Source of the DNA: Planctomycetota bacterium
GTDB lineage: Bacteria; Planctomycetota; UBA1135; GCA-002686595
Assembly (NCBI GenBank): GCA_016779205.1
Contig: JADHOC010000007.1
Span: forward strand, 1-64,000
Length of the DNA: 64,000 nt
Direction of reading: 5' to 3'
This document shows, one piece after another, positions 43,198 through 52,831 of the stretch. The first letter of the stretch is position 1; each line of letters opens with the position of its first letter. Below the pieces are notes generated by a model. It was not told where the DNA came from and did not search any database. It saw only the letters and a program-made list of their open reading frames with translations. The position numbers and the translations under genes are program-made.

Positions 43198-44667
43198 TCA
43201 GGTGAGGTTCTGGACGAGGCGGTGGAGCGGCGGCCGCGCGCCGGCCAGCAGGTCGGGCAGCAGCCGAGGGATGGAGCGTGACAGGCGCGCCGCGCGCCTC
43301 GGGCGACCGTAGAACGCGAGCAGCGCCCGCCGCCGCAGGGCGGGGAAGTCATCGTGTTCGTCGCCCTCTCCGCCGGACCAGGCCGGACCGAGATCCACGT
43401 CCTTGCCCGGGAGGAACGCGGCGGTGTGTGCGTCGGTCCCCTGGGCCCACCGGATGGTCGCTGCGGCCTCTCCGGCGGTCTCCGTCGGGAGCCCGAGGCG
43501 GAGCTCCAGGTGGGTGAGCGCCGAGCCAGCGGCCACGACGCGCTCGATCCCCTGCGCCGCGGCGCGGAGGTCGATGTTGCTCTTGAGCAGCCGCTGAAGG
43601 CGCCGGGAGGCCGTCACCGCGTGGATCGGGAAGCGCCGGACGCCGGCCGCCAGGAAGGCCTCCACCACCTCGGGGGTGAGGCCATCTCCGCGCAGGCCCT
43701 TGGGGAACTCCATGGTGAGCGCGGCGCGCCCGGGCGCCTCCCGGAGCTTGGCGACGGCGCGGGCGATCTCGGCGGCGCGCGCAGGCCGGCCATCGAAGCC
43801 GTGATCCGCGATCAGGATGCGGCGCACGCCGCGCCGGTGGACCAGGTCCCGGATCTCACCGATCACGTCCCGCACGCTCCGGTCCCTCGCGGAGGAGCCG
43901 AAGGACTGGTGGCAGGTGGGGCAGCCGGGGGCGCACACGCGTGAGGTCAAGACGGTGGCCGACCTCGGAGCCCGTCGCCCGGACCGTGTCGGCCTCAACT
44001 CCCCGTGGTCTCCGCCGCCGGAGGCATAGCGCTTGAGGTCCACGAGGTCCCACGCGGGGGCGCCCTGGACCCTGGCGGGCCGGGGGGCCGGGCCCCTCTG
44101 GATCGCCCCCTGCCCGTCACGCCAATGGGCGCCGGGGACCGCGGCCCAGGGAGCCTCCGCGCCGGTGGAACCGGGCTGCAGGGCCGCCGACAGGACCATC
44201 GGCAGGCTCTCCTCGGCCTCTCCCACGAGGGCGACGTCGGCGGCGCCGGCCCGGAGCACGGACCCGGCGTCCTCCGTCCGGTCTCTCACCAGGGCGATCC
44301 GCACGGGGTCCTCGGTGGCGCCGAGGCGGCGCCCGACGCCGATCAGGTCCTCGAGGCCGCCCTCGCCATGACGCCCGCCCGCCAGGACCACCGCCGCGGG
44401 GCGAGCCGCCCGAATCCGATCTGCCGCGGCCGCTTCGCCGAGGCGCTCGAGCCCCCGGTCGAGGATGCCGAAGCGGTCGAGGCCGAGCTGCCGGAGACGC
44501 TCGTCCGAGCGCACCGCGCCCGCCGCGCTGAGCAGCTCGGTCGGTGCCAGGGTCTGTCCGTCCCTGACCTCACGCGGGGTGGCCGCGTCGGTCAGGATGA
44601 ACGTCACGCGGGAGTGCTCACGCGGGACGTGACCGATGACCCGCGACCCGCCGTGTGCTGCACCCAT
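43198..44667 (-). CDS. radical SAM-like protein with CxxxCxxC
   Basis: 489 residues. C245-APG-C249-PT-C252 is the CxxxCxxC pattern of the radical SAM 4Fe-4S cluster. The preceding 200 residues include a Rossmann-like segment (PAAVVLAGGRHGEGGLEDLIGVGRRLG), in the style of B12-binding radical SAM proteins. Later, RRILIADHGFDG and LTHLELRLGLPTET fit a TIM-barrel. A DxHxxG cobalamin motif is not present, so B12 binding is doubtful. Substrate is unknown. TAAGCT lies 6 nt before the ATG; the downstream neighbour is an M3 peptidase. Confidence 0.7.
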   Translation of the reverse strand: MGAAHGGSRVIGHVPREHSRVTFILTDAATPREVRDGQTLAPTELLSAAGAVRSDERLRQLGLDRFGILDRGLERLGEAAAADRIRAARPAAVVLAGGRHGEGGLEDLIGVGRRLGATEDPVRIALVRDRTEDAGSVLRAGAADVALVGEAEESLPMVLSAALQPGSTGAEAPWAAVPGAHWRDGQGAIQRGPAPRPARVQGAPAWDLVDLKRYASGGGDHGELRPTRSGRRAPRSATVLTSRVCAPGCPTCHQSFGSSARDRSVRDVIGEIRDLVHRRGVRRILIADHGFDGRPARAAEIARAVAKLREAPGRAALTMEFPKGLRGDGLTPEVVEAFLAAGVRRFPIHAVTASRRLQRLLKSNIDLRAAAQGIERVVAAGSALTHLELRLGLPTETAGEAAATIRWAQGTDAHTAAFLPGKDVDLGPAWSGGEGDEHDDFPALRRRALLAFYGRPRRAARLSRSIPRLLPDLLAGARPPLHRLVQNLT

Positions 44668-44673
44668 GCGGGG

Positions 44674-44679
44674 AGCTTA
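44674..44679 (-). promoter_or_regulatory. -10 element TAAGCT, leaderless type
   Basis: On the minus strand TAAGCT is followed by 6 nt and the ATG of the radical-SAM-like gene. Confidence 0.5.
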
Positions 44680-44704
44680 GGGATCCGAGAGGGGTCAAAA
44701 CCAG

Positions 44705-44728
44705 CCCCGAGCGGAACGACTCTCGGGG
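44705..44728 (-). terminator. terminator of the exported lipoprotein gene
   Basis: A 7-bp stem CCCCGAG/CTCGGGG with a 10-nt loop, followed on the minus strand by GGCTGGTTTTG. It lies 15 bp beyond the stop at 44743, in good position for intrinsic termination. Confidence 0.6.
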
Positions 44729-44742
44729 AGTTTGATCCGGGA

Positions 44743-46611
44743 TCAGAGCCCGGAGAGCTTGACGGCCTCGACAGCGCTCCGAAGACCGCTCAACTCGAAG
44801 GACGCGCCCATCACCGAGTCGGCGCCGTCGACGGCATTCCAGATGGTGATCTGGGCGGGGTCGTCCTCCGCCTGGCGACGGATCTCGCGGATCGACACCG
44901 GCGGAGCGTCACCGATGTGAAGTGAACGCAGGCTCGTCACGTCGGCGATGAGGCGGATGACGTCCGAGTGATGGACCTGGACGTACTCGTAGTCCTCGAC
45001 GAGCTCGGCGGCCTCTGCGATGCGGGCGTCGACGGGCGACTCCTCGCTGAATTCGCGGACGCGCTGCATGGTCCCGGGGGTGTCGCCTCCGAGGAGCAGG
45101 AGCACGTGGTCCCCCGAGGTGGCGACCTTCAGGTGGAGCTTCGAGTCCCCGAGGTACGTCTTGAAGGCCTCACGCATGGCCGCCCGTTCGTCGAAGTCGA
45201 TGCGCCGCGTGTCGAAGCGGACGGAGTAGTCCTCCACGAGCGTCTCCTCGACGATGGTCCGCACGGGGAGCGCCATCTCGAAGCCCCAGGAGTCGAGGTC
45301 GCACTTGGCCAGCATCAGCGAGATCGCCTCGCGCGTGCGAGCGGGGTCCGACGAGACGAGGTAGATCGCGGCGTAGGCCTCACCGGGCTCCAGCCCGAAG
45401 GAGACGGCGGCGGCGTCCTCGAAGCTCCGCAGCATCTTCAGGACGGCCGCCTGGATGGCTGCCTGGGCAGAGGGACCCATGTCCATGCCGGGATAGGCGC
45501 GACCGCGGGAGCCGCGGCCGTAGATCAGCCTGGAGCCTGAGATCACGTCCCAGGCGCCCTTGAGGCGATCCAGGACCTCCTCCGGCTCGAAGGCGACGAT
45601 GCGCGCGAAGGGGTCAGCGCCGTAGATGTGGCGGCTCAGGGCCTCCAGGACTCGCCCCTCGATCTGCGGTCCGACGGGCCCATCCTGGGCGGCCTCCTCT
45701 CGATCCACGAGGCGGGCGTGGGCGGTGACGCGGTCGGCCTCCAGCTCGAGTCCGAACGCGATCTCCTGGGCGCCGCGCAGCGCGTCGAAGAGGGTCTCGG
45801 CGTCGAACTGGGTGACCTCGTTCCCGGCGAGGTAGGGGCGAGCGATGCGATACTGCTCGTTGACCTCCTCGGTGGCCGAGGTGATGTAGGGGCCGAGGGT
45901 CTCGATCAGGTCGTTGGCGCTCATGCGGCCGCGCATGAAGCCCTCGGGGAGCTTCTGGGTCACCTTCGCCGCCCCCCTGGAGTCGGGGGTGGCCTCGAGG
46001 GCCTCGTGCTGGATGACCACGTAGTCACCCTCGAATCGGGTCGCGGTGAATTGCTCCGAGGCCATGGCGGCGATGGAGCGCACGAGCGGCTTCTGGTCCA
46101 CAGCGGGCAGGATCAGCACCGTCGACGGCTCGTCGGTCCCGGGGATCGGAGCCAGGGCCATGGCGAACGGGTGCTCCGCGCTCATCTTCTGCACGTCAAC
46201 GCCCGCGCCCAGGAAGGGGGTGAGCATGTCCATGGGCTCCCACTCCACGAGCCCGTCGAGGTCACCCTCGGAACGAATCCGGAGCACGGCCTCCTCGAGC
46301 GCGTTGAGCGACGCGAACTCGACGTAGGCGGTCGCTGTGTTCGGGACGAGGTCGACCAGGTCGATCCCCGTTCGCGCATCGGCTGACGTGGTCGCGGCTC
46401 CGTCGTTCTCGGCGCCGGCGGGGAGGACCGGCGGGTCGACCTTCGGCTGGACCACGGGGACGACGGGGGCCGAGGCGCTCGTGGAGGGGAGCTCCTCGCC
46501 CTCGCCGCTGCAGCCGCCGAGGGCGGCCAGGGCCAGGGTCACCGCGCCAGCGGCGACGGGAGATACAGTCGGGCGGTGACCGACCACGTGTTCGGGGATG
46601 GGGTTGGACAT
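44743..46611 (-). CDS. large lipoprotein of unknown function
   Basis: 622 residues. A lipobox-like LGGC near Cys34 ends a signal peptide (VTLALAALGGC), then a Ser/Pro-rich linker. The remainder has segments typical of DUF3352-like or lipoproteins with repeated alpha/beta units (TATAYVEFASLNALEEAV; FARIVAFEPEEVLDRLKG; GDHVLLLLGGDTPGTMQRV). I do not recognise the family, and no catalytic motif is seen. It is divergent from the HEAT-VWA gene, with a 211-bp shared spacer, so co-regulation is possible. Confidence 0.6.
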   Translation of the reverse strand: MSNPIPEHVVGHRPTVSPVAAGAVTLALAALGGCSGEGEELPSTSASAPVVPVVQPKVDPPVLPAGAENDGAATTSADARTGIDLVDLVPNTATAYVEFASLNALEEAVLRIRSEGDLDGLVEWEPMDMLTPFLGAGVDVQKMSAEHPFAMALAPIPGTDEPSTVLILPAVDQKPLVRSIAAMASEQFTATRFEGDYVVIQHEALEATPDSRGAAKVTQKLPEGFMRGRMSANDLIETLGPYITSATEEVNEQYRIARPYLAGNEVTQFDAETLFDALRGAQEIAFGLELEADRVTAHARLVDREEAAQDGPVGPQIEGRVLEALSRHIYGADPFARIVAFEPEEVLDRLKGAWDVISGSRLIYGRGSRGRAYPGMDMGPSAQAAIQAAVLKMLRSFEDAAAVSFGLEPGEAYAAIYLVSSDPARTREAISLMLAKCDLDSWGFEMALPVRTIVEETLVEDYSVRFDTRRIDFDERAAMREAFKTYLGDSKLHLKVATSGDHVLLLLGGDTPGTMQRVREFSEESPVDARIAEAAELVEDYEYVQVHHSDVIRLIADVTSLRSLHIGDAPPVSIREIRRQAEDDPAQITIWNAVDGADSVMGASFELSGLRSAVEAVKLSGL

Positions 46612-46804
46612 GGGCGTTGCATCAGGGGTGATCGGGTCTCCCGTCACCGGGACTGAATCCCGACCCCGGGGGCGCGGGGGGTGTCCAATCATGAGACCGG
46701 TCAGGGGCTCTCCCGCCCCGGGGGCCGGGCGCTTGGGCCCCATCCAGAGGACCCCAGGGAGGCTCTTCCCGCCCTGCGCAGGGCCGTCCAGGGGCCCAGA
46801 TGGC

Positions 46805-46810
46805 TATCTT
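46805..46810 (+). promoter_or_regulatory. -10 element TATCTT before the HEAT-VWA gene
   Basis: TATCTT ends 12 nt before the ATG at 46823, so the 5' leader is short or absent. Confidence 0.4.
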
Positions 46811-46822
46811 CAGGCCCCGAAG

Positions 46823-48391
46823 ATGAAGTGCTCCCCCTCGATCCTCTCGGCGCTGCTCGTCCCGCTGCTCTCGTCCGCGGCGGGCAGCCCCGGGCATCCG
46901 CCCCCGTACCAAGGGGCTGTGGCCGGGGTCCAGGACCTCGCGAGGCTCGCGGAGGGCCTGGATAGCACGAAGCCGAGGGTCCGGCACGGGGCGGTGGACG
47001 CCCTGGCCGACGTCGGGACGACGGAGGCGTGGTCCATCATCCTGGATCGTGGGCTCGTGGACGGGAACTCGAGGGTGGCGGACTCCGCGCAGCTACGCCT
47101 CGGGGCGGCGCCCGTGACGCCCGAGCTCCTCGAGCTGCTGGAGACTCGAGCCGGGCTCGGGTCCCGCAAGGCCATCTGTCGGGTCCGGGTGGCCCAGGCC
47201 CTGGGCACGATGCCCGGGGAGGTCCCGGCGCGTCTCTTCGAGCGCGCCTTGAAGGACAAGGAGCCGGAGGTCCGCGCTGCCCTGGTGGGCGCGGTGGAGC
47301 AGCGGTCCGTCTCGGCGGGGGCGTCGATCTCGGGCAGCGACGCGGACCACAAGCGCCTCGTCAAGGCCCTGGACCGCGTGGCGACTCGCGACCGTGACTC
47401 GCGCACCCGCGCCGCGGGCCTCCTGGCCCTCGTCGCGTTCGCGGAAGCCGAGGGGGTCGGTGAGGAGGAAGCGCGGGGTGCCAGCGCCGACGCGCTCGGG
47501 AGCGAGGACCCGCTGGTGGTCTCCGCCGCCATCCAAATCGCGGCCGAGGGGTTGGACGCCGAGGACCTCGAGGCGATCCTGTGGGCCAAGCGAGGCGGGC
47601 ACGCCCCGTTCATGGCGGCGGTCGCGGCCCTCGAGGCCCGGGCGGATCGTGAGAGCGCTCGCCTCCTCATCCGGCGCCTCGGCGACGAGGGGGCGCCGCT
47701 CCGACCCGCGGCGGCCTGGGGCATCGTGCGGGCCCTGCGCCAGGTGTCGGGGCTCTCGATCGGAGGCTCCGCCGCGCGCTGGGAGAACTGGGCCGCCGGG
47801 CTGCCCGAAGGGAAGATCACCCCGGTCGAGCGGCGGCCGACCACGGACGACGGCCCCACGACCACCGCGCTCTACGGGCTCAAGATCCGAGGCGATCGAG
47901 TGGCCTTCCTGGTCGACATGTCGGGCTCCATGTGGGTGGACCACAAGGGGGCGCCGCGCAAGGAGGCGGTGGACGTGGAGCTGGCTCGCGCCCTGCGCGC
48001 GCTCCCGCCCACCGCGCGCTTCGATCTCGTGCCGTACTCCAAGAATCCCGCGCCCTGGAAGGGGGAGCTGGTGGACGCGACCCCGAAGAACGTCGAGAAG
48101 GCGGTGAAGGCCTTCCGTGGCTGCGGGCTGAAGGGCGTCGGGGACCTGTGGGGTGCGCTGGAGTCGGTGCTCGTGGATCCGGAGGTGGACACCGTGGTGA
48201 TCCTCACGGACGGCGCGCCCTCCGGCGGCGACCGCTGGGACATCGAGCTCATGGGGCGGCTCCTGGGGGAGGAGAAGCGACTCCGTCATGTGGACATTCA
48301 GATGGTGCTCTTCGGTTCCTCCAAGGGGCTCAAGCGCCGCTGGGCCGAGGTCGTGGACGCCCTCGGGGGCACGGTCCTCAGCATCGACTGA
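46823..48391 (+). CDS. exported HEAT-repeat plus von Willebrand A domain protein
   Basis: 522 residues. Signal peptide (ILSALLVPLLSSAAG). Residues about 45-320 are helical pairs that look like HEAT repeats (PRVRHGAVDALADVG, PEVRAALVGAVEQ, SRTRAAGLLALVAFAEAEG). The C-terminal VWA domain has the metal-ion site DMSGS (D365), a Thr/Asp pair in ILTDGAPSGGDRWD, and ends VDALGGTVLSID. It may act as a protein-binding scaffold at the envelope. The combination is common in planctomycete proteins. Partners are unknown. Confidence 0.82.
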   Translation: MKCSPSILSALLVPLLSSAAGSPGHPPPYQGAVAGVQDLARLAEGLDSTKPRVRHGAVDALADVGTTEAWSIILDRGLVDGNSRVADSAQLRLGAAPVTPELLELLETRAGLGSRKAICRVRVAQALGTMPGEVPARLFERALKDKEPEVRAALVGAVEQRSVSAGASISGSDADHKRLVKALDRVATRDRDSRTRAAGLLALVAFAEAEGVGEEEARGASADALGSEDPLVVSAAIQIAAEGLDAEDLEAILWAKRGGHAPFMAAVAALEARADRESARLLIRRLGDEGAPLRPAAAWGIVRALRQVSGLSIGGSAARWENWAAGLPEGKITPVERRPTTDDGPTTTALYGLKIRGDRVAFLVDMSGSMWVDHKGAPRKEAVDVELARALRALPPTARFDLVPYSKNPAPWKGELVDATPKNVEKAVKAFRGCGLKGVGDLWGALESVLVDPEVDTVVILTDGAPSGGDRWDIELMGRLLGEEKRLRHVDIQMVLFGSSKGLKRRWAEVVDALGGTVLSID

Positions 48392-48504
48392 TCGGGGTCG
48401 CGCGGGGGGCGAGGCGAGGGCCCCAGGAGGCGCCTTGATTGGGTCGGTCCCCAGTCCATGGCGGGGGCCGCTTCTGGCAGACTGTCGGCCCACAAGGAAC
48501 CGCA

Positions 48505-49341
48505 ATGAGCCTCCGAGAAGATCTGCAATCGTCCGCCGAGGACATGCCCAACGGGAAGGTCCGCTACGCCGCTGCTGACGGCGTCGCCCTGCTGACCCTC
48601 ACGAACCCGCCCGCCAACGGCTACTCCTTCGAGATGATGAAGGACCTGGACGAGGCGATCCTGCGAGCTCGCTTCGACGGGGACGTGCACGCCATCGTGC
48701 TCGCCGGCGAGGGGGAGAAGTTCTTCTGCGCGGGCGCGGACATCTCGATGCTCGAGTCGGTGACGCCGACCTTCAAGTACGCCTTCTGCTTGCACGCCAA
48801 CGAGACGATGCTCCGCCTGGAGCACACCCCGAAGATCGTGATCGCGGCGCTCGGCGGGCACTGCGTCGGGGGCGGCCTCGAGATCGCCATGAGCGCAGAC
48901 CTGCGCTACGCCCGGCGGGGCTCCGGCAAGTGTGGCCTCCCCGAGGTCGCGCTCGGCGTGCTCCCCGGGACGGGGGGGACGCAGCGCATGGCACGTGCAG
49001 TGGGGGCCTCCAAGGCCATCGAGTTGATGGCGGGGGGGGCGACCTTCGATTACGACGAGGCAGAGCGCCTCGGGTTGATCAACGGCCAGATCGACGCGGC
49101 GGATGACGCCGCGTTCCTCGACGCGGTCCTCGAGCGGGCGGCCAGCTACTGCCCGCCCCACCGCGCGCCCATGTCCGTCGGCCTGATCAAGCGTGCCGTC
49201 CAGAGCGGCGTGGACCTCCCGCTCGAGTCGGGCCTCGCCCTCGAGCGTGAGCTGCAGCAGCGGCTCTTCACCTCGGACGACGCCAAGGAGGGCATCTCGG
49301 CCTTCGTCGAGAAGCGCGAGGCGCAGTTCAAGGGGTCCTGA
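48505..49341 (+). CDS. enoyl-CoA hydratase/isomerase
   Basis: 278 residues of the crotonase superfamily. It hydrates enoyl-CoA in fatty-acid or related CoA-thioester catabolism. The oxyanion-hole segments are GEKFFCAGADISML and IAALGGHCVGGGLEIAM; catalytic glutamates fit GGLEIA and GLPEVALGVLPGTGGTQR. AAGGAA sits 7 nt before the ATG. It starts a run of three CoA or redox enzymes. Confidence 0.9.
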   Translation: MSLREDLQSSAEDMPNGKVRYAAADGVALLTLTNPPANGYSFEMMKDLDEAILRARFDGDVHAIVLAGEGEKFFCAGADISMLESVTPTFKYAFCLHANETMLRLEHTPKIVIAALGGHCVGGGLEIAMSADLRYARRGSGKCGLPEVALGVLPGTGGTQRMARAVGASKAIELMAGGATFDYDEAERLGLINGQIDAADDAAFLDAVLERAASYCPPHRAPMSVGLIKRAVQSGVDLPLESGLALERELQQRLFTSDDAKEGISAFVEKREAQFKGS

Positions 49342-49343
49342 AC

Positions 49344-50369
49344 ATGCGCGCGGTCCACGTCACGCGCCACGGCGGGCCCGAGGTCCTCGAGCTGGTGGAC
49401 CTCCCGGTCCCCGAGCCCGGGCCCGGCGAGGTCCGCGTGCGGGTGGCGGCGATCTCGCTCAATCACCTGGACGTCTGGGTCCGCCGCGGCATGCCGGGCG
49501 TGGAGATCCCGATGCCCCACGTACCCGGCTGCGACGGGACCGGCACGGTCGATGCGCTGGGCCCGGGGGTGGAGGGGCTCGAGGTCGGCGCGCCGGTGCT
49601 GCTGGAGCCGGGGTTCACGCTGCGCGAGGGACCCGAGACCCGCGCGGGCCTCGACCACCTCGCGCCGGACTACGGCATCCGGGGCGAGCACGCCCCCGGC
49701 TTCGCGGCGGAGTTCGTCTGCCTCCCGGCGCGCTACCTCACGCCCATCCCTGCCGGCCTCGACCTGGTCGAGGCGGCCGCGCTCCCGCTGGTCTTCCTGA
49801 CGGCGTGGGGGATGCTCGTGACCCGCGCGGAGGCCCAGCCTGGGGAGAGCGTGCTCGTCATCGGAGCGGCGTCCGGTGTCGGGTCCGCCGCGATCCAGCT
49901 GGCGCGAGCCCGGGGCTGCCGCGTGGCCGCCACCGCGGGCGACGGGGCGAAGCGTGACCTCGGGCGTGCCCTCGGCGCGGAGGAGGTGTTCGACCACCGG
50001 GACGCCCAGTGGGGCCGCGCCGCCAAGGCGTTCGCCCCCGGGGGCTTCGACGTCGTCGTCGAGCACGTCGGGCCCGCCACTTGGGACAGCTCCATGCGGC
50101 TCCTCGCGCGCCGCGGCCGGCTGGTGACCTGCGGCGGCACCACCGGCCCGAAGGTGAGCGTGACGCTCCCGCACCTTTTCATGAAGAACCAGTCTGTGCT
50201 GGGCTCCACCATGGGCCCACGTTCAGCGCTCCCCGAGATCCTCTCGGGCGTGGAGCGCGGGGAGCTGCGGCCCGTCCTGGACCGCCCCCTGCCCATCGAG
50301 TCCGTCCAAAAAGCCCACCAGTTGCTCGAGGATCGCGAGGTCGTCGGCAAGCTCGTCCTCACCTTCTGA
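49344..50369 (+). CDS. medium-chain dehydrogenase/quinone oxidoreductase family protein
   Basis: 341 residues. MRAVHVTRHGGPEVLELVDLPVPEPGPGEVRV is the MDR start, then LVIGAASGVGSAAIQLARARGCRV is the NAD(P)-binding Rossmann motif. A cysteine in VPGCDGTG is near the usual catalytic zinc position, but other zinc ligands are not clear, so it may be a zinc-less quinone-oxidoreductase-like enzyme. It starts 2 bp after the hydratase stop, so it probably acts on a CoA-ester or alcohol intermediate of that operon. Confidence 0.82.
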   Translation: MRAVHVTRHGGPEVLELVDLPVPEPGPGEVRVRVAAISLNHLDVWVRRGMPGVEIPMPHVPGCDGTGTVDALGPGVEGLEVGAPVLLEPGFTLREGPETRAGLDHLAPDYGIRGEHAPGFAAEFVCLPARYLTPIPAGLDLVEAAALPLVFLTAWGMLVTRAEAQPGESVLVIGAASGVGSAAIQLARARGCRVAATAGDGAKRDLGRALGAEEVFDHRDAQWGRAAKAFAPGGFDVVVEHVGPATWDSSMRLLARRGRLVTCGGTTGPKVSVTLPHLFMKNQSVLGSTMGPRSALPEILSGVERGELRPVLDRPLPIESVQKAHQLLEDREVVGKLVLTF

Positions 50370-50385
50370 TTCGCCCAAGCGACCC

Positions 50386-51262
<877 letters not shown>

Positions 51263-51270
<8 letters not shown>

Positions 51271-52021
51271 GGGAGGCGGTCCGCCCCGATGGATGTTCGT
51301 GACCGGCTGCGGGTGCCTGCTGCCGGGGTTCCTGCTGGTGGCCACCATCGCGTGGTCCATGCAGCTGTTCGGACAGCTCATCAACAAGAGCGAGGCCTGG
51401 CGCGGGCTCGCGGAGCTCATCACCTACGACGACTCCGCCCGCGGGACACCCACGGGGGAGGAGGACAACCCGAACACGCCCGTGGACGAGTCCCGGGAGC
51501 CGGGGGACTTCGAGCTCCTGCTCGGGGGGGACATTCCGTTCTCCGGCGGCGTCGAGGCGTACTGGTTCGGTCGTTCCGTTCCGGGCCCGGAGCAGCGTGA
51601 CCGGAGCTACGGGGAGGACGCCATGAGCGTGACCTTCCTCAAGCTCCCGTCGGATCAGTCCGAGGCTGCGACCGCGGCCGCGCCCGGCACGCCGACCCAC
51701 GAGGACATGACGGTGCCGGTCCAGGGGGTCATGCTCCGCGGACGCCGCCTGCCGGAGATGGTCAGCGACGAGATCTACTTCCAGATCTCCGGCCTCGAGG
51801 AGGTCCGCGGGGCGGGCGCGGCCGTCTGGCTACGCGAGCGCTTCCTCGTCCCAGAGGAGGATGACGAGGAGTTCGACCTCATCCTCTTCTTCCAGCGGCC
51901 CGGCTCCAGTCAGCCGGTCACCGACGCGGACATCGTCGAGTTCCTCGAGCCCTTCCACGTGGCGGAGCTGAGGGCCGACGAGCCGAAGGAAGACCCGCCC
52001 GCCGAGGACGAGGGGCGTTGA
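51263..52021 (+). CDS. membrane-anchored acidic protein of unknown function
   Basis: 252 residues, GTG start overlapping the dehydrogenase stop by 8 bp. The N-terminus (FVTGCGCLLPGFLLVATIAWSMQLFG) is a single membrane segment with a CGC triplet. The rest is acidic and beta-looking (GDFELLLGGDIPFSGG; DLILFFQRPG). No family recognised. It shares its operon position with a second anchored protein downstream. Confidence 0.55.
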
Positions 52022-52062
52022 GCGAGCCGCAGGGAGCAGGCGCCGAGGTCGGGGAGACCGCG

Positions 52063-52791
52063 ATGGAGGCCAGCGGCGGTGCTGATCGCGCGTCGGCCCT
52101 TCGGGTGGTCACGGTCGCGGCGCTCCTCCTGCTCCTCGCGGCGGCGGGCGCGCTGCTCGTCCGCCCCTGGGAGACGACCCTCGAGCCCGAGGTGTTCCTC
52201 TCGGAGGTCTTCGCCGGCGTCGACGAGCCGCTCCCCGGGGGGCTCATGGTCGACGAGGCGCGGAGGCTCCCCACGGGCGAGCGCTTCATTCGCTACGAGG
52301 CGGCGGAGCCCTCCGAGGCATCGGGGGCCGTGGAGCTCACGATCGTCGAGGTCCCGGCGTCGCGGGGCGACGGCGTGCTCAAGGAGCAGCTGACCGGGCT
52401 CCGCTACGAGTCCGAGAGCATGGGCTCCGGCCAGCGGCGCCCCGGCTCGTGGGGCGGTCGCAGCAGCTGGGGCAAGAAGGAGCGGGCCTCGAAGCTGCGC
52501 GAGAAGGGGACGTTCAGCTGGCATGGCTACGACGCGGACTTCGCGCGCCTCTGGCACGAGGACAAGGCGTCCGGGACGAGCGGCGAGGGACCTGGATCCG
52601 AGGCGAGTTCGCCGGAGAGCCCGGAGAGCCCGGAGCGGCCCGGCGCGGCCCCCCGCTCCTACGAGACGATCCGGGTGAATCTCTCCACGGGTGGTCGCTG
52701 CCTGCTGGCCTACATCCGCTTCGGGGAGGGCCGCAGCGCGACCGAGGAGGCCGCCGCGGCGATCGTCGCCAGCTTCCGCCCCGTGGACTAG
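52063..52791 (+). CDS. membrane-anchored acidic protein of unknown function
   Basis: 242 residues from ATG 52063, which has GGGGAG with 6-nt spacing. A TTG at 52018 overlapping the previous stop is the alternative. One membrane segment (VVTVAALLLLLAAAGALLV) precedes a globular region and a Ser/Glu/Pro-rich linker, with a final beta segment (CLLAYIRFGEG). It resembles the previous gene in layout (anchor, acidic body) but I see no clear sequence similarity. Function unknown. Confidence 0.55.
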   Translation: MEASGGADRASALRVVTVAALLLLLAAAGALLVRPWETTLEPEVFLSEVFAGVDEPLPGGLMVDEARRLPTGERFIRYEAAEPSEASGAVELTIVEVPASRGDGVLKEQLTGLRYESESMGSGQRRPGSWGGRSSWGKKERASKLREKGTFSWHGYDADFARLWHEDKASGTSGEGPGSEASSPESPESPERPGAAPRSYETIRVNLSTGGRCLLAYIRFGEGRSATEEAAAAIVASFRPVD

Positions 52792-52814
52792 CCCAACGGC
52801 CCGCTCCGGGGAGC

Positions 52815-52830
52815 CAGGCGGCGGCGCCTG
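52815..52830. terminator. weak hairpin between convergent genes
   Basis: CAGGCG/CGCCTG with a 4-nt loop sits between the convergent membrane-protein and glcF genes. It has no U-run and is only a possible terminator. Confidence 0.3.
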
Positions 52831-52831
52831 C